This document shows positions 54,756 through 64,000 of a DNA stretch of 64,000 nt, piece by piece. A program made the position numbers and the translations under genes. A model generated the notes under the pieces. It did no database searches. It was not told the DNA's origin and saw only the letters and a list, made by a program, of their open reading frames with translations. Position 1 is the stretch's first letter, and each line of letters starts with the position of its first letter. Source of the DNA: Winogradskyella forsetii (GTDB lineage: Bacteria; Bacteroidota; Bacteroidia; Flavobacteriales; Flavobacteriaceae); NCBI RefSeq assembly GCF_013394595.1, contig NZ_CP053348.1:1550001-1614000 (forward strand), written 5' to 3'.

Positions 54756-55715
54756 TTACAGCAGTTTTGCCGATTCTGAAAAATCGAAGCCATTTAAAAG
54801 AGACTTTACATCCATTTTTCGCTTTCCAGGTAATTGAATTTCTAGGATATTTATATAACCACCTTCACAGGCCACTTTTAACTCATTTTTGGTGGTCATT
54901 AATTTGCCATCATCGTAATCATGGTCTTCTTTAATTTTTTCGACACCATAAATTTTTATTGATACCTGAGTTTCTTCATTATTATCTAAATAACACCAAG
55001 CTGCTGGAAACGGATTTAAACCTCTAATCTTATTGTATATGGTATCGATGGGTTGCGACCAATCAATTTTACAATTATCACGATTGAGCTTGTAGGCTGT
55101 TTTTAAATCTTCGTTTTGTGGCTGAATTGTAGTCGTTACGGAATCGTTTTCAATCTGTTGCGCCGTTTTTATAACCAAATTGCTTCCTAGAGTCATTAAA
55201 TCATCATGCAATTCGCCAACCGTTGTAGAATTTTCTATTTGGGTTTCTTCACTTTTAATGATGACTCCCGTATCAATTTTTTCATCTATAAAAAAGGTCG
55301 TCACACCTGTTTTGGTTTCGCCATTTATAATGGCCCAATGAATAGGTGCGGCACCTCTATATTGCGGCAATAATGACGCATGAAGATTAAAAGTACCATA
55401 TTCGGGCATTTGCCAAACTACCTTTGGTAACATCCGAAACGCTACGATGATTTGTAAATTGGCATGCAAGGCTTTTAGTTCTTCAATAAAAGATTCTGCT
55501 TTTAGGTTTTTGGGTTGCAAGATCTTCAAATTGTGTTCTAAGGTAAATTCTTTTACAGCGGAAGCCCTTAGTTTTTGCCCTCTTCCTGCAGGTCTGTCTG
55601 GTGCTGTGATGACGCCAACTACGTTATATTTATGGTCAATGAGCGCTTTTAATGTGGCAACCGCAAAATCTGGAGTGCCCATAAAAACAATGCGTAAGTT
55701 ACGTTTTGTTGTCAT
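54756..55715 (-). CDS. fmt: Methionyl-tRNA formyltransferase
   Basis: 319 residues. RIVFMGTPDFAVATLKALID at the N-terminus and the formyltransferase active-site region FNLHASLLPQYRGAAPIHWAI (Asn/His of the N-x-H-x-S-LLP motif) identify Fmt. The C-terminal OB-like domain binds initiator tRNA. It formylates Met-tRNA-fMet for translation initiation. Its start overlaps the end of recQ by 17 bp, so it is the third gene of a three-gene unit (AAA ATPase, recQ, fmt). Confidence 0.97.
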   Translation of the reverse strand: MTTKRNLRIVFMGTPDFAVATLKALIDHKYNVVGVITAPDRPAGRGQKLRASAVKEFTLEHNLKILQPKNLKAESFIEELKALHANLQIIVAFRMLPKVVWQMPEYGTFNLHASLLPQYRGAAPIHWAIINGETKTGVTTFFIDEKIDTGVIIKSEETQIENSTTVGELHDDLMTLGSNLVIKTAQQIENDSVTTTIQPQNEDLKTAYKLNRDNCKIDWSQPIDTIYNKIRGLNPFPAAWCYLDNNEETQVSIKIYGVEKIKEDHDYDDGKLMTTKNELKVACEGGYINILEIQLPGKRKMDVKSLLNGFDFSESAKLL

Positions 55716-57606
55716 ATAAGGTATAAGTATTAGCTGAAGTTAGTTTTATTTTTCTTAGTTCAATTAATTCGGAAAGACTTTCTAGAAGTAACTTCTCCGA
55801 ACATTTGATCTGTAGTAATAGTTGTCGCGAAGATAAAGGACCGGTTTCTAAAATTTTTATAATTTGAATCGAAATAGTTTTGGTTGACGCCTTATCAATT
55901 TTTGAAGCTTTAGCTAAACAAACGGAACATTTACCACAGGTTTTGTTGGTTTTTTCTCCGAAATAGCGAAGAAGCTGTTGACTTCTACAAACCGAATCAT
56001 TTTGAATATAGTGCAATACAGATTCAATTTGTTGATGTTTTAAAGTGTGCTGTTGTTCTATCGTTTTAGCAATTGGGTTAATGGTAAGGTCATCTTCACG
56101 AGGTTTTAAAAACGTAATTTCAGAATCGGTATTGGCCATTTGAAGACTGATCACTTCATCTTTTTCTAACCGTTGTAATTGTTCAATCACTTGTTTTTCT
56201 GAAAGATTGGCTTTCTTAATAATCAAACTAAGGTTTACTTTAGTTTCATAATCAAAAATACCTCCATAGGTTCTAAGCAACACTTTTACTAAAATATTCA
56301 GATCCAGATGTGTTTCTAAATACCGAAATAAAACGGCATTCGTAGTTACAAATTGAATCTTAGTCCTGAAATTAAAATGCTGTGTCAGCGTGATAATCGC
56401 ATTTCGGTCTAATAATAATAGAGCATTGTATGTTATACTTGCACTTAATTTATAGTGATTGCAAAAAGATTTAAAATCGAATTGATGCATAGTGTTTTCA
56501 CCTTCACCATAAGAAACTTGAAAATAATTACTCAGCTTATTATAGACTGTTTTTACGAATGCCACAGAAGGTAAGGTGCTTAAAAACTGACCTCGCAAGT
56601 GATCTTCATCTATATGTTGTTTTAGAATAACAGCATGTGCCAATTTTCCATCTCTTCCAGCTCTTCCAGCTTCTTGATAATAACTTTCCAAGCTTTCGGG
56701 TAGATTGAAATGGATCACGGTTCTTACATTTGCCTTATCAATTCCCATTCCAAAGGCCGTGGTTGCCACTATAATCTCTATCTGTCCATTGGTCCACTGG
56801 TACAAACGTTCTTGCTTTTCTTTATTAGTAATGCCACCATGATAATAGGTGGATGAAAACCCTTTGGCATTCAGAAAATTATTGATATCCGTCGTTGCCC
56901 TTCTGTTTCTAACATATATTATAGACGAACCAGAATGCATTTTCAGTAGATGCTCGAGTTGAAATAATTTATCGTCGGTATGAATCACATGATATGCGAT
57001 GTTTGGTCTTGCAAAAGAGGCCTTGAATATTTTTGGATTGATAAAATCGAGATTTTCAACGATATCATCAACCACATTATGTTTCGCCGTTGCTGTCAGT
57101 GCAATACAATTCACATGAGGATGCATCTGTCTTAAAACTGCAATGTTGTTATACGCGGGTCTAAAATCATTTCCCCATTGACTGATACAATGGGCTTCAT
57201 CAACGGCAATTAAATTCACTTTCATTTGTTGAATCCGCTCTTGTACCAAAGTTTGTTGTAAGCGTTCTGGCGAGAGGTATAGAAACTTATAGTTGCCGTA
57301 AATACAATTGTCTAATTGTGTGTCTAAATCCTTGTAGGACATACCAGAAGTTAAGGCAATGGCTTTAATACCTTTTTCTTTTAAGGTATTCACTTGGTCT
57401 TTCATCAAGGCAATCAAAGGCGAAATAACAATACAAATCCCATCTTGTATCAACGCAGGAATTTGAAAACAAACCGATTTTCCACCTCCAGTTGGAAGTA
57501 GTGCAAAGGTATCCTCTTGGTTTAGTACCGAAGTGATAATCTCTTCTTGCAACGGTCTAAATGACGTGTGATGCCAATACCGTTCTAAAACTTCTATAGG
57601 ATGCAT
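55699..57606 (-). CDS. recQ: ATP-dependent DNA helicase RecQ
   Basis: 635 residues. SF2 helicase motifs: LLPTGGGKSVCFQIP (Walker A, about 36-50), VDEAHCISQWGNDFRP (DEAH and the aromatic-rich loop), TTAFGMGIDKANVRTVIH and QEAGRAGRDG. A zinc-binding module near the end has Cys residues in CRSQQLL and TCGKCSVC. RecQ unwinds recombination intermediates and stalled forks. The region after the zinc domain is short (no clear HRDC domain), which is common for a second RecQ in Bacteroidota. Start overlaps the AAA ATPase stop (TAATG). Confidence 0.95.
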   Translation of the reverse strand: MHPIEVLERYWHHTSFRPLQEEIITSVLNQEDTFALLPTGGGKSVCFQIPALIQDGICIVISPLIALMKDQVNTLKEKGIKAIALTSGMSYKDLDTQLDNCIYGNYKFLYLSPERLQQTLVQERIQQMKVNLIAVDEAHCISQWGNDFRPAYNNIAVLRQMHPHVNCIALTATAKHNVVDDIVENLDFINPKIFKASFARPNIAYHVIHTDDKLFQLEHLLKMHSGSSIIYVRNRRATTDINNFLNAKGFSSTYYHGGITNKEKQERLYQWTNGQIEIIVATTAFGMGIDKANVRTVIHFNLPESLESYYQEAGRAGRDGKLAHAVILKQHIDEDHLRGQFLSTLPSVAFVKTVYNKLSNYFQVSYGEGENTMHQFDFKSFCNHYKLSASITYNALLLLDRNAIITLTQHFNFRTKIQFVTTNAVLFRYLETHLDLNILVKVLLRTYGGIFDYETKVNLSLIIKKANLSEKQVIEQLQRLEKDEVISLQMANTDSEITFLKPREDDLTINPIAKTIEQQHTLKHQQIESVLHYIQNDSVCRSQQLLRYFGEKTNKTCGKCSVCLAKASKIDKASTKTISIQIIKILETGPLSSRQLLLQIKCSEKLLLESLSELIELRKIKLTSANTYTLYDNKT

Positions 57607-58148
57607 TACTGCAAATTTAAGGACTCTAGAATAAAATCTGCCCTATTTTCAACACTACCAAAAGGAACATCGACTAAATTATAGCCAAATCGCTTATAAG
57701 TGTTCAGTAAATGTTGATGGATTTCAATAGCTTCTTCAAAATTTTCATAACGTTCACTATCACTTGTAAAAATCTCTTGCCAAGGTGCTAAAATGAGGAT
57801 ATTATCATATTTATGGGTGTTGCAGGCTTCAACAAAATGGTCTGGGTAGGTGTCGCCAATATAATCCATATAGGCTAAAACATCGGGAATGCCTCTGTCT
57901 AGAAAAACAACGGATTCTGACTCCTGTTCAGCCGCTTTAAATTGTTGCGTTCTGCCTTCCAACAGTTTTTTACTAAACAATAAAGGTTCGGTTAAAAAAA
58001 GTTGCTCAATACCATCTTTTCTAGCTTGTAGCGTAATTTGTCGTGAGATTTCATCATAGCAAACAAAACCACGTTTTTTCAACTCATTAATGATGGTAGT
58101 TTTTCCGGTGCCTGGACCACCTGCGATAACGACTTTTTTTGGATTCAA
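57606..58148 (-). CDS. AAA_28-type P-loop ATPase
   Basis: 180 residues: VVIAGGPGTGKTTIINELKK (Walker A), VCYDEISRQIT, and VVFLDRGIPDVLAYMDYIGD (Walker B-like LDRG). This is the AAA_28 family of small P-loop proteins resembling nucleotide or NAD kinases. Function unknown; the fold suggests phosphorylation of a small molecule or ATP-driven switching. It is cotranscribed with recQ and fmt and divergent from the DUF493 gene. Confidence 0.85.
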   Translation of the reverse strand: MNPKKVVIAGGPGTGKTTIINELKKRGFVCYDEISRQITLQARKDGIEQLFLTEPLLFSKKLLEGRTQQFKAAEQESESVVFLDRGIPDVLAYMDYIGDTYPDHFVEACNTHKYDNILILAPWQEIFTSDSERYENFEEAIEIHQHLLNTYKRFGYNLVDVPFGSVENRADFILESLNLQ

Positions 58149-58213
58149 ATTGGGTTAATTTTTGATGTAAAATTCGTGATAAAAAATTAAACCAAAAAAT
58201 ATGAAGTAAAATG

Positions 58214-58221
58214 TATCTTTG
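58214..58221 (+). promoter_or_regulatory. -7 element TATCTTTG upstream of the DUF493 gene
   Basis: Matches TAnnTTTG, 18 bp before the start codon at 58240. No TTG at the -33 distance was found, so it is a partial match. Confidence 0.5.
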
Positions 58222-58239
58222 TAGCTGAAAAAAAATACT

Positions 58240-58533
58240 ATGGACAGTTCTAAAAAAACAGAAGAGTTTTACGAAAAACTAAAATCGCAATTATACGATA
58301 CAGCCCTTTGGCCATCGGAATATTTATACAAATTCATTGTACTTTCAGAAGGCTCTGGTGTCAAGGATATAGAAGATCTTTTTAACGACCTTGGCGCTGT
58401 TATTACCACAAACGAATCTAAAAACGGAAAATACACCAGTGTGTCCATAAACGTTAGGTTGAAAAACCCTGAAGAAGTAATCGTCAAATATAAGGAGGTC
58501 GCTAAAAATGTTGAAGGTGTAATTTCTTTATAA
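58240..58533 (+). CDS. DUF493 family protein
   Basis: 97 residues with the ferredoxin-like fold of DUF493/YbeD: WPSEYLYKFIVLSEGSGVKD, TTNESKNGKYTSVSINVRLKN and VIVKYKEVAKNVEGVISL. E. coli YbeD is a small regulatory protein of this family, with possible allosteric role in lipoate metabolism. It opens a plus-strand stretch with DUF4290 and murA, though 95 bp separate it from the next gene. Confidence 0.85.
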   Translation: MDSSKKTEEFYEKLKSQLYDTALWPSEYLYKFIVLSEGSGVKDIEDLFNDLGAVITTNESKNGKYTSVSINVRLKNPEEVIVKYKEVAKNVEGVISL

Positions 58534-58628
58534 ATTTCGTTTAAGCTTCATAATTTTTTGTATTTTGCAACAAAACCTAAAAAGACTACGGGTTTAATTT
58601 ATACACTACACATTTTTATTATACAATT

Positions 58629-59288
58629 TTGATTGACGATTTAGAATACAACACAGAACGCGAGCATTTAATTATACCGGAATATGGACGTCATCTGCAA
58701 AAGATGATTAATTATGCTAAGACTCGCGAAACAAAAGAGGAACGCAATAAAGTAGCCAAAGCGGTTATTTCCGTCATGGGAAATCTACAACCGCATCTTA
58801 GGGATGTGCCAGATTTTCAGCACAAACTATGGGATCAGTTGTTCATTATGTCAAATTTTGAAATCGATGTGGACGCCCCTTATGGCGAACCGTCGAAAGA
58901 AGAAATACAAGCACGACCAGAACCTTTAAAATATCCTCAAAACCATCCGAAATACCGTTTTTATGGTAATAACATAAAGACCATGATTGATGTTGCTGTA
59001 AGTTGGGAAGATGGAGAATTAAAGGAAGCTTTAATTTATACGATTGCCAACCATATGAAAAAGTGTTTCCTTAATTGGAATAAAGATACGGTTGAGGATG
59101 ATGTTATTTACAATCATTTGTATGAGCTTTCTGATGGAAATATAAATTTGAAGAATACCGACGAAGATCTTACGGATGCTACAAGTTTAATGCGTACGAA
59201 GTCTAAATATGGCGGTAAAAGCAATTCCAATAAAAAGAGCAATAACTCTAGCAAGAAGAAATATTCTAATAACAGAAAACGTTACTAA
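58629..59288 (+). CDS. DUF4290 family protein
   Basis: 219 residues from a TTG start at 58629 (no ATG gives the conserved N-terminus DDLEYNTEREHLIIPEYGRH). The helical body contains VISVMGNLQPHLRDVPDFQHKLW and YPQNHPKYRFYGNNIKTMID. The last 35 residues are Ser/Asn/Lys-rich and basic, suggesting RNA or DNA contact. The family is Bacteroidota-specific and uncharacterised. It ends 5 bp before murA, so the two are cotranscribed. Confidence 0.9.
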   Translation: MIDDLEYNTEREHLIIPEYGRHLQKMINYAKTRETKEERNKVAKAVISVMGNLQPHLRDVPDFQHKLWDQLFIMSNFEIDVDAPYGEPSKEEIQARPEPLKYPQNHPKYRFYGNNIKTMIDVAVSWEDGELKEALIYTIANHMKKCFLNWNKDTVEDDVIYNHLYELSDGNINLKNTDEDLTDATSLMRTKSKYGGKSNSNKKSNNSSKKKYSNNRKRY

Positions 59289-59293
59289 AACGT

Positions 59294-60610
59294 ATGAGTA
59301 CATTTATTATTGAAGGTGGTCACCGACTAAAGGGTAAGATTCAGCCACAAGGCGCCAAAAACGAAGCTTTGCAAATTTTATGTGCCGTTCTCTTAACTGC
59401 TGAAGAAGTACAAATAGATAACATTCCAGATATTATTGATGTCAATAAGCTCATTGCATTACTAAAAAAGCTAGGCGTTAAAATCAATAAATTAGGCAAA
59501 GGTTCTTACACCTTTAAAGCAGACGATCTCAATCTTGGTTATTTAGAATCGGCAGAATTCAAAGAAGATGGCAAAGGACTTAGAGGTTCAATCATGATTG
59601 TTGGGCCGTTATTGGCACGTTTCGGTAAAGGATACATTCCAAAACCAGGAGGTGATAAAATTGGTCGTCGTCGTTTAGATACACACTTTGAAGGCTTTAT
59701 TAATCTTGGGGCTAAATTTCGCTATAATAGGGAAGAATTATTTTATGGCGTAGAAGCGAAAAAGCTCAAAGGGACTTACATGCTTTTGGATGAGGCTTCC
59801 GTTACAGGAACGGCAAACATTGTTATGGCTGCTGTTTTAGCTGAAGGAAAAACGACGATCTACAATGCTGCTTGTGAACCTTATTTACAGCAATTGTGTA
59901 AAATGCTAAATCGCATGGGCGCAAAAATTTCTGGTGTTGGTTCTAATTTGTTAACCATTGAAGGTGTGGATTCCCTTGGAGGAACAGAACACAGGATGCT
60001 TCCAGATATGATTGAAATTGGTAGCTGGATTGGCTTGGCGGCAATGACAAAAAGTGAATTGACCATTACCAATGTGAGTTGGGATGATTTAGGCCAGATC
60101 CCAAACGTCTTCAGAAAAATAGGAATTACGGTTGAGCGTCAAGGCGATGATATCCATATTCCAGCGCATACAGATGGTTATGAAGTGCAAAGCTTTATTG
60201 ATGGTTCTATTTTAACCATTGCAGATGCACCTTGGCCAGGGTTTACGCCAGATTTATTAAGTATTATTCTTACGGTTTTAACCCAAGCAAGAGGAAGTGC
60301 GATTGTGCATCAAAAGATGTTTGAAAGCCGTTTGTTTTTTGTTGATAAATTGATTGATATGGGAGCGAAGATTATTCTTTGTGACCCTCATAGAGCAACT
60401 GTCATTGGTCATGATTTTAAATCGACATTAAAAGCAACGACCATGACCTCTCCAGATATTAGAGCAGGTGTTTCTTTGTTAATTGCGGCGTTATCCGCAA
60501 AAGGGACATCAACCATTCATAATATTGAGCAAATTGATAGAGGCTACGAAAATATAGCCGAACGTTTAAGAGCGATTGGTGCAAAGATTGAACGTGTGCA
60601 TGGGAATTAA
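59294..60610 (+). CDS. murA: UDP-N-acetylglucosamine 1-carboxyvinyltransferase (MurA) with Asp at the Cys115 position
   Basis: 438 residues. First committed step of peptidoglycan synthesis: adds enolpyruvate from PEP to UDP-GlcNAc. Landmarks: IQPQGAKNEALQILCA (conserved Lys-Asn), VTGTANIVMAAVLAEGKT and ERLRAIGAKIERV. The active-site loop reads PKPGGDKIGRRRLDTH; Asp121 stands where E. coli has Cys115 (PGGCTIGARPVDLH). The same change in mycobacteria and chlamydiae makes the enzyme insensitive to fosfomycin. It is cotranscribed with DUF4290 and followed by a terminator. Confidence 0.97.
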   Translation: MSTFIIEGGHRLKGKIQPQGAKNEALQILCAVLLTAEEVQIDNIPDIIDVNKLIALLKKLGVKINKLGKGSYTFKADDLNLGYLESAEFKEDGKGLRGSIMIVGPLLARFGKGYIPKPGGDKIGRRRLDTHFEGFINLGAKFRYNREELFYGVEAKKLKGTYMLLDEASVTGTANIVMAAVLAEGKTTIYNAACEPYLQQLCKMLNRMGAKISGVGSNLLTIEGVDSLGGTEHRMLPDMIEIGSWIGLAAMTKSELTITNVSWDDLGQIPNVFRKIGITVERQGDDIHIPAHTDGYEVQSFIDGSILTIADAPWPGFTPDLLSIILTVLTQARGSAIVHQKMFESRLFFVDKLIDMGAKIILCDPHRATVIGHDFKSTLKATTMTSPDIRAGVSLLIAALSAKGTSTIHNIEQIDRGYENIAERLRAIGAKIERVHGN

Positions 60611-60640
60611 GAGTTAATACTAAATTCGAAATTACAAGAA

Positions 60641-60666
60641 AACCTCATTTTTAATGGGGTTTTTTA
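60641..60666 (+). terminator. Terminator of murA
   Basis: AACCTCATT pairs with AATGGGGTT (one G-U), followed by a T-run, about 30 bp past the murA stop. Confidence 0.85.
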
Positions 60667-60819
60667 GTTCAGTTATTTATATATAGTACCGTTTGGTACA
60701 AATGCTATATTGAATTTATGGTGCAACTAATCGATATAAAAGATGATTATGTCTTATTGATTTTGGGTTACATGTAATTAATTGTATCATTAATATAACA
60801 GATGTGAAATTTTAGCATC

Positions 60820-63800
60820 ATGAACCCTATTTTCCCTCTAAAACCTTATTTACTACTTTGTCTGTTTTTGACGAGCCAGATGATTACTGCGCAATTGAGT
60901 GATTTTAATTTTTCGGTAATGACAACTGATGAGTCCTGCACTGGAAATGGTTCTATTTCTATGGCTGTTTCAGGAACTACAGCCAATGCATCAATCACTT
61001 ACCTCCTTTTTTTATATCCAGATACGGCTACCCCAATAGCCCAAACTTCAGCAGCTAGCTTTACCAATTTAGAAAGTGGAACCTATTTGGTGCAGGCCAT
61101 ACAAACCTTAGGTGAATTACAAAACTCTCAAAGTGCCGATGCTACGATTAATGATGTCATTTCTGTTTTAGATTTTGAAGTCGGTCAAGGGTTTTCTGGT
61201 AATTGTAATGAGATTGACCTTATCGTAACCGTTTTATCAGGAAATGCACAGTCCTTTGAAATAATTTCAGGTCCTATAACGGTTCCATTACAAACCAATA
61301 GTAATTTTAGTGGTCTTCCCCAAGGGACTTATATAATTCGCGTTTTCGACGATTGTGGTAACGCCTTAACTAAAACTTATACGTTACTGCTTGGTAATGA
61401 TACATTTACGGTTTCTGCCGTTGAACAACCTAATATTCTTAACAGTTGCGAAGAGACTACAATAAACCATATAATAACTGCTATTGGAGGAACAGGATTG
61501 TCTTATCCACTAACTGTAAATTATACCATAAGTCTGTTGGATGGAAGTGAGTCCACAAGCTTTAGTCAAACCTATCAAAACGGACCAGAAACCCAAATTG
61601 AATTATCTGAAACAGTAGCAAATTACAACGATCAGGTCTTTAGAATTGAAATTGAGGTGCAAGATGATTGTGGTAATATTGTGAATAATTCAACAGTCAT
61701 AGATCCTAACCCTCAAGTTAGTATAACACCTACACCTAATGTTTGTGGTAGCGATTTAATTGTAATAGCGACTAATTTAGTACTGCCTTACACACTAGAG
61801 TTTCTTGAAGCTCCTAGTGAGTTTGACCAATCAGATTATAATGATAATGAAGGGGTTTATACGGATTTTGTAATTGTATTTGAACAAGAAGATTTGGGTG
61901 TGCCTTATGGCACCTACACGGTTAGAGTTGTTGACGCCTGCAATAGAATTGCCCAATCTACATATGAGCTAATTGAGGAACCAAAAGAACCTAATATAGC
62001 TTCATCAAATGGCGGTTGTGATCCTCTTTTTGGTGAGCTGTTTGTAAGTATTCCCGATAGAGAAATTGTATCCGCTATATTCACAGAAGCTCCAATAGAT
62101 TACTCAAATGAAATACCTCACGATATCTCTGATTTTATTTCAGCTAATGGTTCCTTAGAACTAAATGAGCTTCTCAAGGGCACCTACATTTTGGAAATTA
62201 CAGACAATTGTGGGGCAGTATATATTGAAGAAATAGTAATCCCTGAACTTGCGGATTTGCCGATTAACGTTGTAACATCACCTAGTTGTATCTCTCAGGC
62301 AGGCAGTCTAAGAATTGATGGCGCTTATGGCGAAATTACTTCCGTTTTTATTACCGAAGCACCTGCTGCATTTTCTCAAATAGTGCCTTTTGATTACAGT
62401 TTCGCTATTTCACCGGAAGGCTTTTTCTATGTAGATGATATTCCGGCAGGAAATTATAGTGTAGAGTTTACGGACTCTTGTGGAAATGAATTTACGTTTA
62501 ATGAAATCATAGAAAGCTACAATTACAGCAATGAAGCCATTTATAATTTACACTTAAATTGTGGGTCATTTGATTTAAGTATTTTAGATGATGATAGTTC
62601 AGTTGCCAATCGATCCTATTGGTTTCAAAAGTACTATCCAGATAGTGATAGTTGGGGGCATCCTGCTACAGGTGTACTCTACACTGAAGGTGAGTTACCG
62701 AATACTTCAAATTCTATTTCTATTGAAAACGGTGAGACCCTCCTCAATATTTTCTTTACAGGAGCCTTTAGGCTAATCAAGGCATTTCAATCTTTTAATA
62801 CCCCTAATACTGATGAATATTGCTTTGATTTCTTTGCCGAATTTGAAGTAGGTTCGAATTTAGTAATACAGGATGTGTTTAATCTTAATTGCGATGGTGG
62901 CTCGGGACCGTCTGATATTTTAGTGGATGTGAGCGGTGTTCCGCCTTATAATTTTTCTATTGTATCGCCTATAGTTATCGATAATGAAGAAAATAATATT
63001 TTCACTGATTTAACTCCTGGTTTATATGAAATTAGGGTAGAGGACGTGTGTGGAAGCATTGAAACCATTATGGTTAATACATTAGACTTGGTTCCAGTAG
63101 TGAACATTTTTACTCCGACAGATTTAGTAATTTGTAATGAAGGGATGGCTAACCAAGCCGTTTTCGACCTATCACAGCAAAATGCTCAAGTGTTGGGAAA
63201 TCAAAATCCTGACAATTTAACCATTACCTATCATTTGAATCAAAGTGATGCGGATTCTGGTAATAATCCTATTTCAGAAACCTATCAAAACATTATAAAT
63301 CCACAGACGATTTATGTTCGAATGATTCATAACACTTTAGATATTTGTTATGAAATAGCTTCATTTCAGCTTGTAGTTGGATCGACCCCTCAGTTGGGAC
63401 CAGATGAATTTATTACGATTTGTGATGACGAATCTTTGTTACTTTCGGCAGATTCAGGGTATTCCCGTTATCTATGGTCATCAGGTGAAACCACTCGAAG
63501 TATAGTGGTTGATACCTCTGGCATATATGCTGTAACAGTTTCAAATGACTATGGTGGTTTTTCCTGTGAGGCTACAAAGACCTATACTGTTGATGGTTCT
63601 GGTATTGCCAATATTGATTCCATTGTAACAGAAGATTTTACAGCTAATAGTAATGCTATTGCTATCAATGTGTCAGGTGTTGGTGAGTATGAATATTCTT
63701 TAGATGGTATAAATTATCAGCCCGAAAGTTTATTTGCTAATTTGGAAGCTGGAGATTATACTGTTTTTGTAAGAGATATTAATGGTTGTGGCGTTACAAC

Positions 63801-64000
63801 AGAAACTATTTCACTGCTCAATTACAGAAGATTTTTTACACCTAATGGAGACGATGTTAATGAATATTGGCAAATTTCAGGGTCTCAATTTGAACCCGAT
63901 TTACTAGTGTATATTTTTAATCGGTACGGAAAGTTGTTGACTAGTTTTTATGGTGACCAAATAGGTTGGGACGGTCGTTATAATGGCGAACTAATGCCTA
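60820..64000 (+). CDS. Large secreted protein with type B sorting domain, cut by the window edge
   Basis: An open frame of at least 1,060 codons runs off the right end. Signal peptide: LLLCLFLTSQMITAQ. The mature part consists of repeated beta domains with SprB/PKD-like phrases (LESGTYLVQAIQT, LPQGTYIIRVFDDCGN, IPAGNYSVEFTDSCGN, LTPGLYEIRVEDVCG), about 8-10 units. The C-terminal section has a YLWSSGETTRSIVV unit and then the gliding-type type B sorting domain (FFTPNGDDVNEYWQ, YIFNRYGKLL, GWDGRYNGELMP), which should end some 15-20 residues beyond the window. It is T9SS cargo on the cell surface. Near its promoter, GTACC/GGTAC can form a small hairpin at 60688-60701. Confidence 0.85.
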   Translation, partial: MNPIFPLKPYLLLCLFLTSQMITAQLSDFNFSVMTTDESCTGNGSISMAVSGTTANASITYLLFLYPDTATPIAQTSAASFTNLESGTYLVQAIQTLGELQNSQSADATINDVISVLDFEVGQGFSGNCNEIDLIVTVLSGNAQSFEIISGPITVPLQTNSNFSGLPQGTYIIRVFDDCGNALTKTYTLLLGNDTFTVSAVEQPNILNSCEETTINHIITAIGGTGLSYPLTVNYTISLLDGSESTSFSQTYQNGPETQIELSETVANYNDQVFRIEIEVQDDCGNIVNNSTVIDPNPQVSITPTPNVCGSDLIVIATNLVLPYTLEFLEAPSEFDQSDYNDNEGVYTDFVIVFEQEDLGVPYGTYTVRVVDACNRIAQSTYELIEEPKEPNIASSNGGCDPLFGELFVSIPDREIVSAIFTEAPIDYSNEIPHDISDFISANGSLELNELLKGTYILEITDNCGAVYIEEIVIPELADLPINVVTSPSCISQAGSLRIDGAYGEITSVFITEAPAAFSQIVPFDYSFAISPEGFFYVDDIPAGNYSVEFTDSCGNEFTFNEIIESYNYSNEAIYNLHLNCGSFDLSILDDDSSVANRSYWFQKYYPDSDSWGHPATGVLYTEGELPNTSNSISIENGETLLNIFFTGAFRLIKAFQSFNTPNTDEYCFDFFAEFEVGSNLVIQDVFNLNCDGGSGPSDILVDVSGVPPYNFSIVSPIVIDNEENNIFTDLTPGLYEIRVEDVCGSIETIMVNTLDLVPVVNIFTPTDLVICNEGMANQAVFDLSQQNAQVLGNQNPDNLTITYHLNQSDADSGNNPISETYQNIINPQTIYVRMIHNTLDICYEIASFQLVVGSTPQLGPDEFITICDDESLLLSADSGYSRYLWSSGETTRSIVVDTSGIYAVTVSNDYGGFSCEATKTYTVDGSGIANIDSIVTEDFTANSNAIAINVSGVGEYEYSLDGINYQPESLFANLEAGDYTVFVRDINGCGVTTETISLLNYRRFFTPNGDDVNEYWQISGSQFEPDLLVYIFNRYGKLLTSFYGDQIGWDGRYNGELMP

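Overview
This window looks like a chromosomal segment of a marine-type Flavobacteriaceae (Bacteroidota). The evidence is AT-rich coding, T9SS sorting domains on several secreted proteins, a giant PKD/SprB-repeat adhesin followed by a PorP/SprF partner, Bacteroidota-type promoters (TTG ... TAnnTTTG), and families typical of the group (DUF6495, DUF4290, DUF4468, GEVED). All functions come from reading the sequence and from family knowledge; no searches were run.

Layout. 1-8.8 kb: end of a probable glycerophosphodiesterase, a DUF6495 gene, a frameshifted DUF4468 gene, a MacB/FtsX-like permease, hisS with an unusual internal insertion, a LamG T9SS protein and a membrane protein. 9.2-21.4 kb: secretion and adhesion genes (the 1,917-residue PKD/Ig/SprB protein, its PorP/SprF-like partner, two more secreted proteins) and an SLC13 transporter. 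21.4-32.7 kb: a defence island with a complete type I restriction-modification operon (hsdR-hsdM-hsdS) behind a palindrome-covered promoter, then a PD-(D/E)XK nuclease gene, a duplicated hsdS tail, a DUF4062 and AlbA_2/Schlafen ATPase pair, and another PD-(D/E)XK-like gene. 32.9-39.2 kb: a tight five-gene operon (SLOG/LOG protein; GT-A + GT-A + kinase-like fusion; short M20 peptidase-like protein; AsnB-like amidotransferase; arylamine N-acetyltransferase-like protein). I recognise no described system with this set; it is the best candidate for a new pathway. 39.2-47.5 kb: three copies (A, B, C) of a direct repeat carrying a 120-residue beta-rich gene separate two cargo modules: a PhoX-like lipoprotein with a di-haem peroxidase, and a HipB/HipS/HipT toxin-antitoxin set running into a decayed hsdR. 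47.9-51.5 kb: small genes and debris (GIY-YIG relic, duplicated tail of a NYN/OST-HTH gene, REP-like hairpins).

51.6-64 kb is conserved core: tRNA-Met with a perfect 110-bp direct repeat beside it, a START-like protein, class IV aminotransferase, YqgE, HU, fmt, recQ, an AAA ATPase, DUF493, DUF4290, murA (Asp at the usual Cys position), and the first ~1,060 residues of another secreted protein cut by the window edge.

Across the window, intergenic gaps hold heptanucleotide tandem tracts and REP-like inverted repeats. The stretch from 21.4 to 51.5 kb reads as an accessory island of defence, biosynthetic and repeat-flanked modules between core regions.
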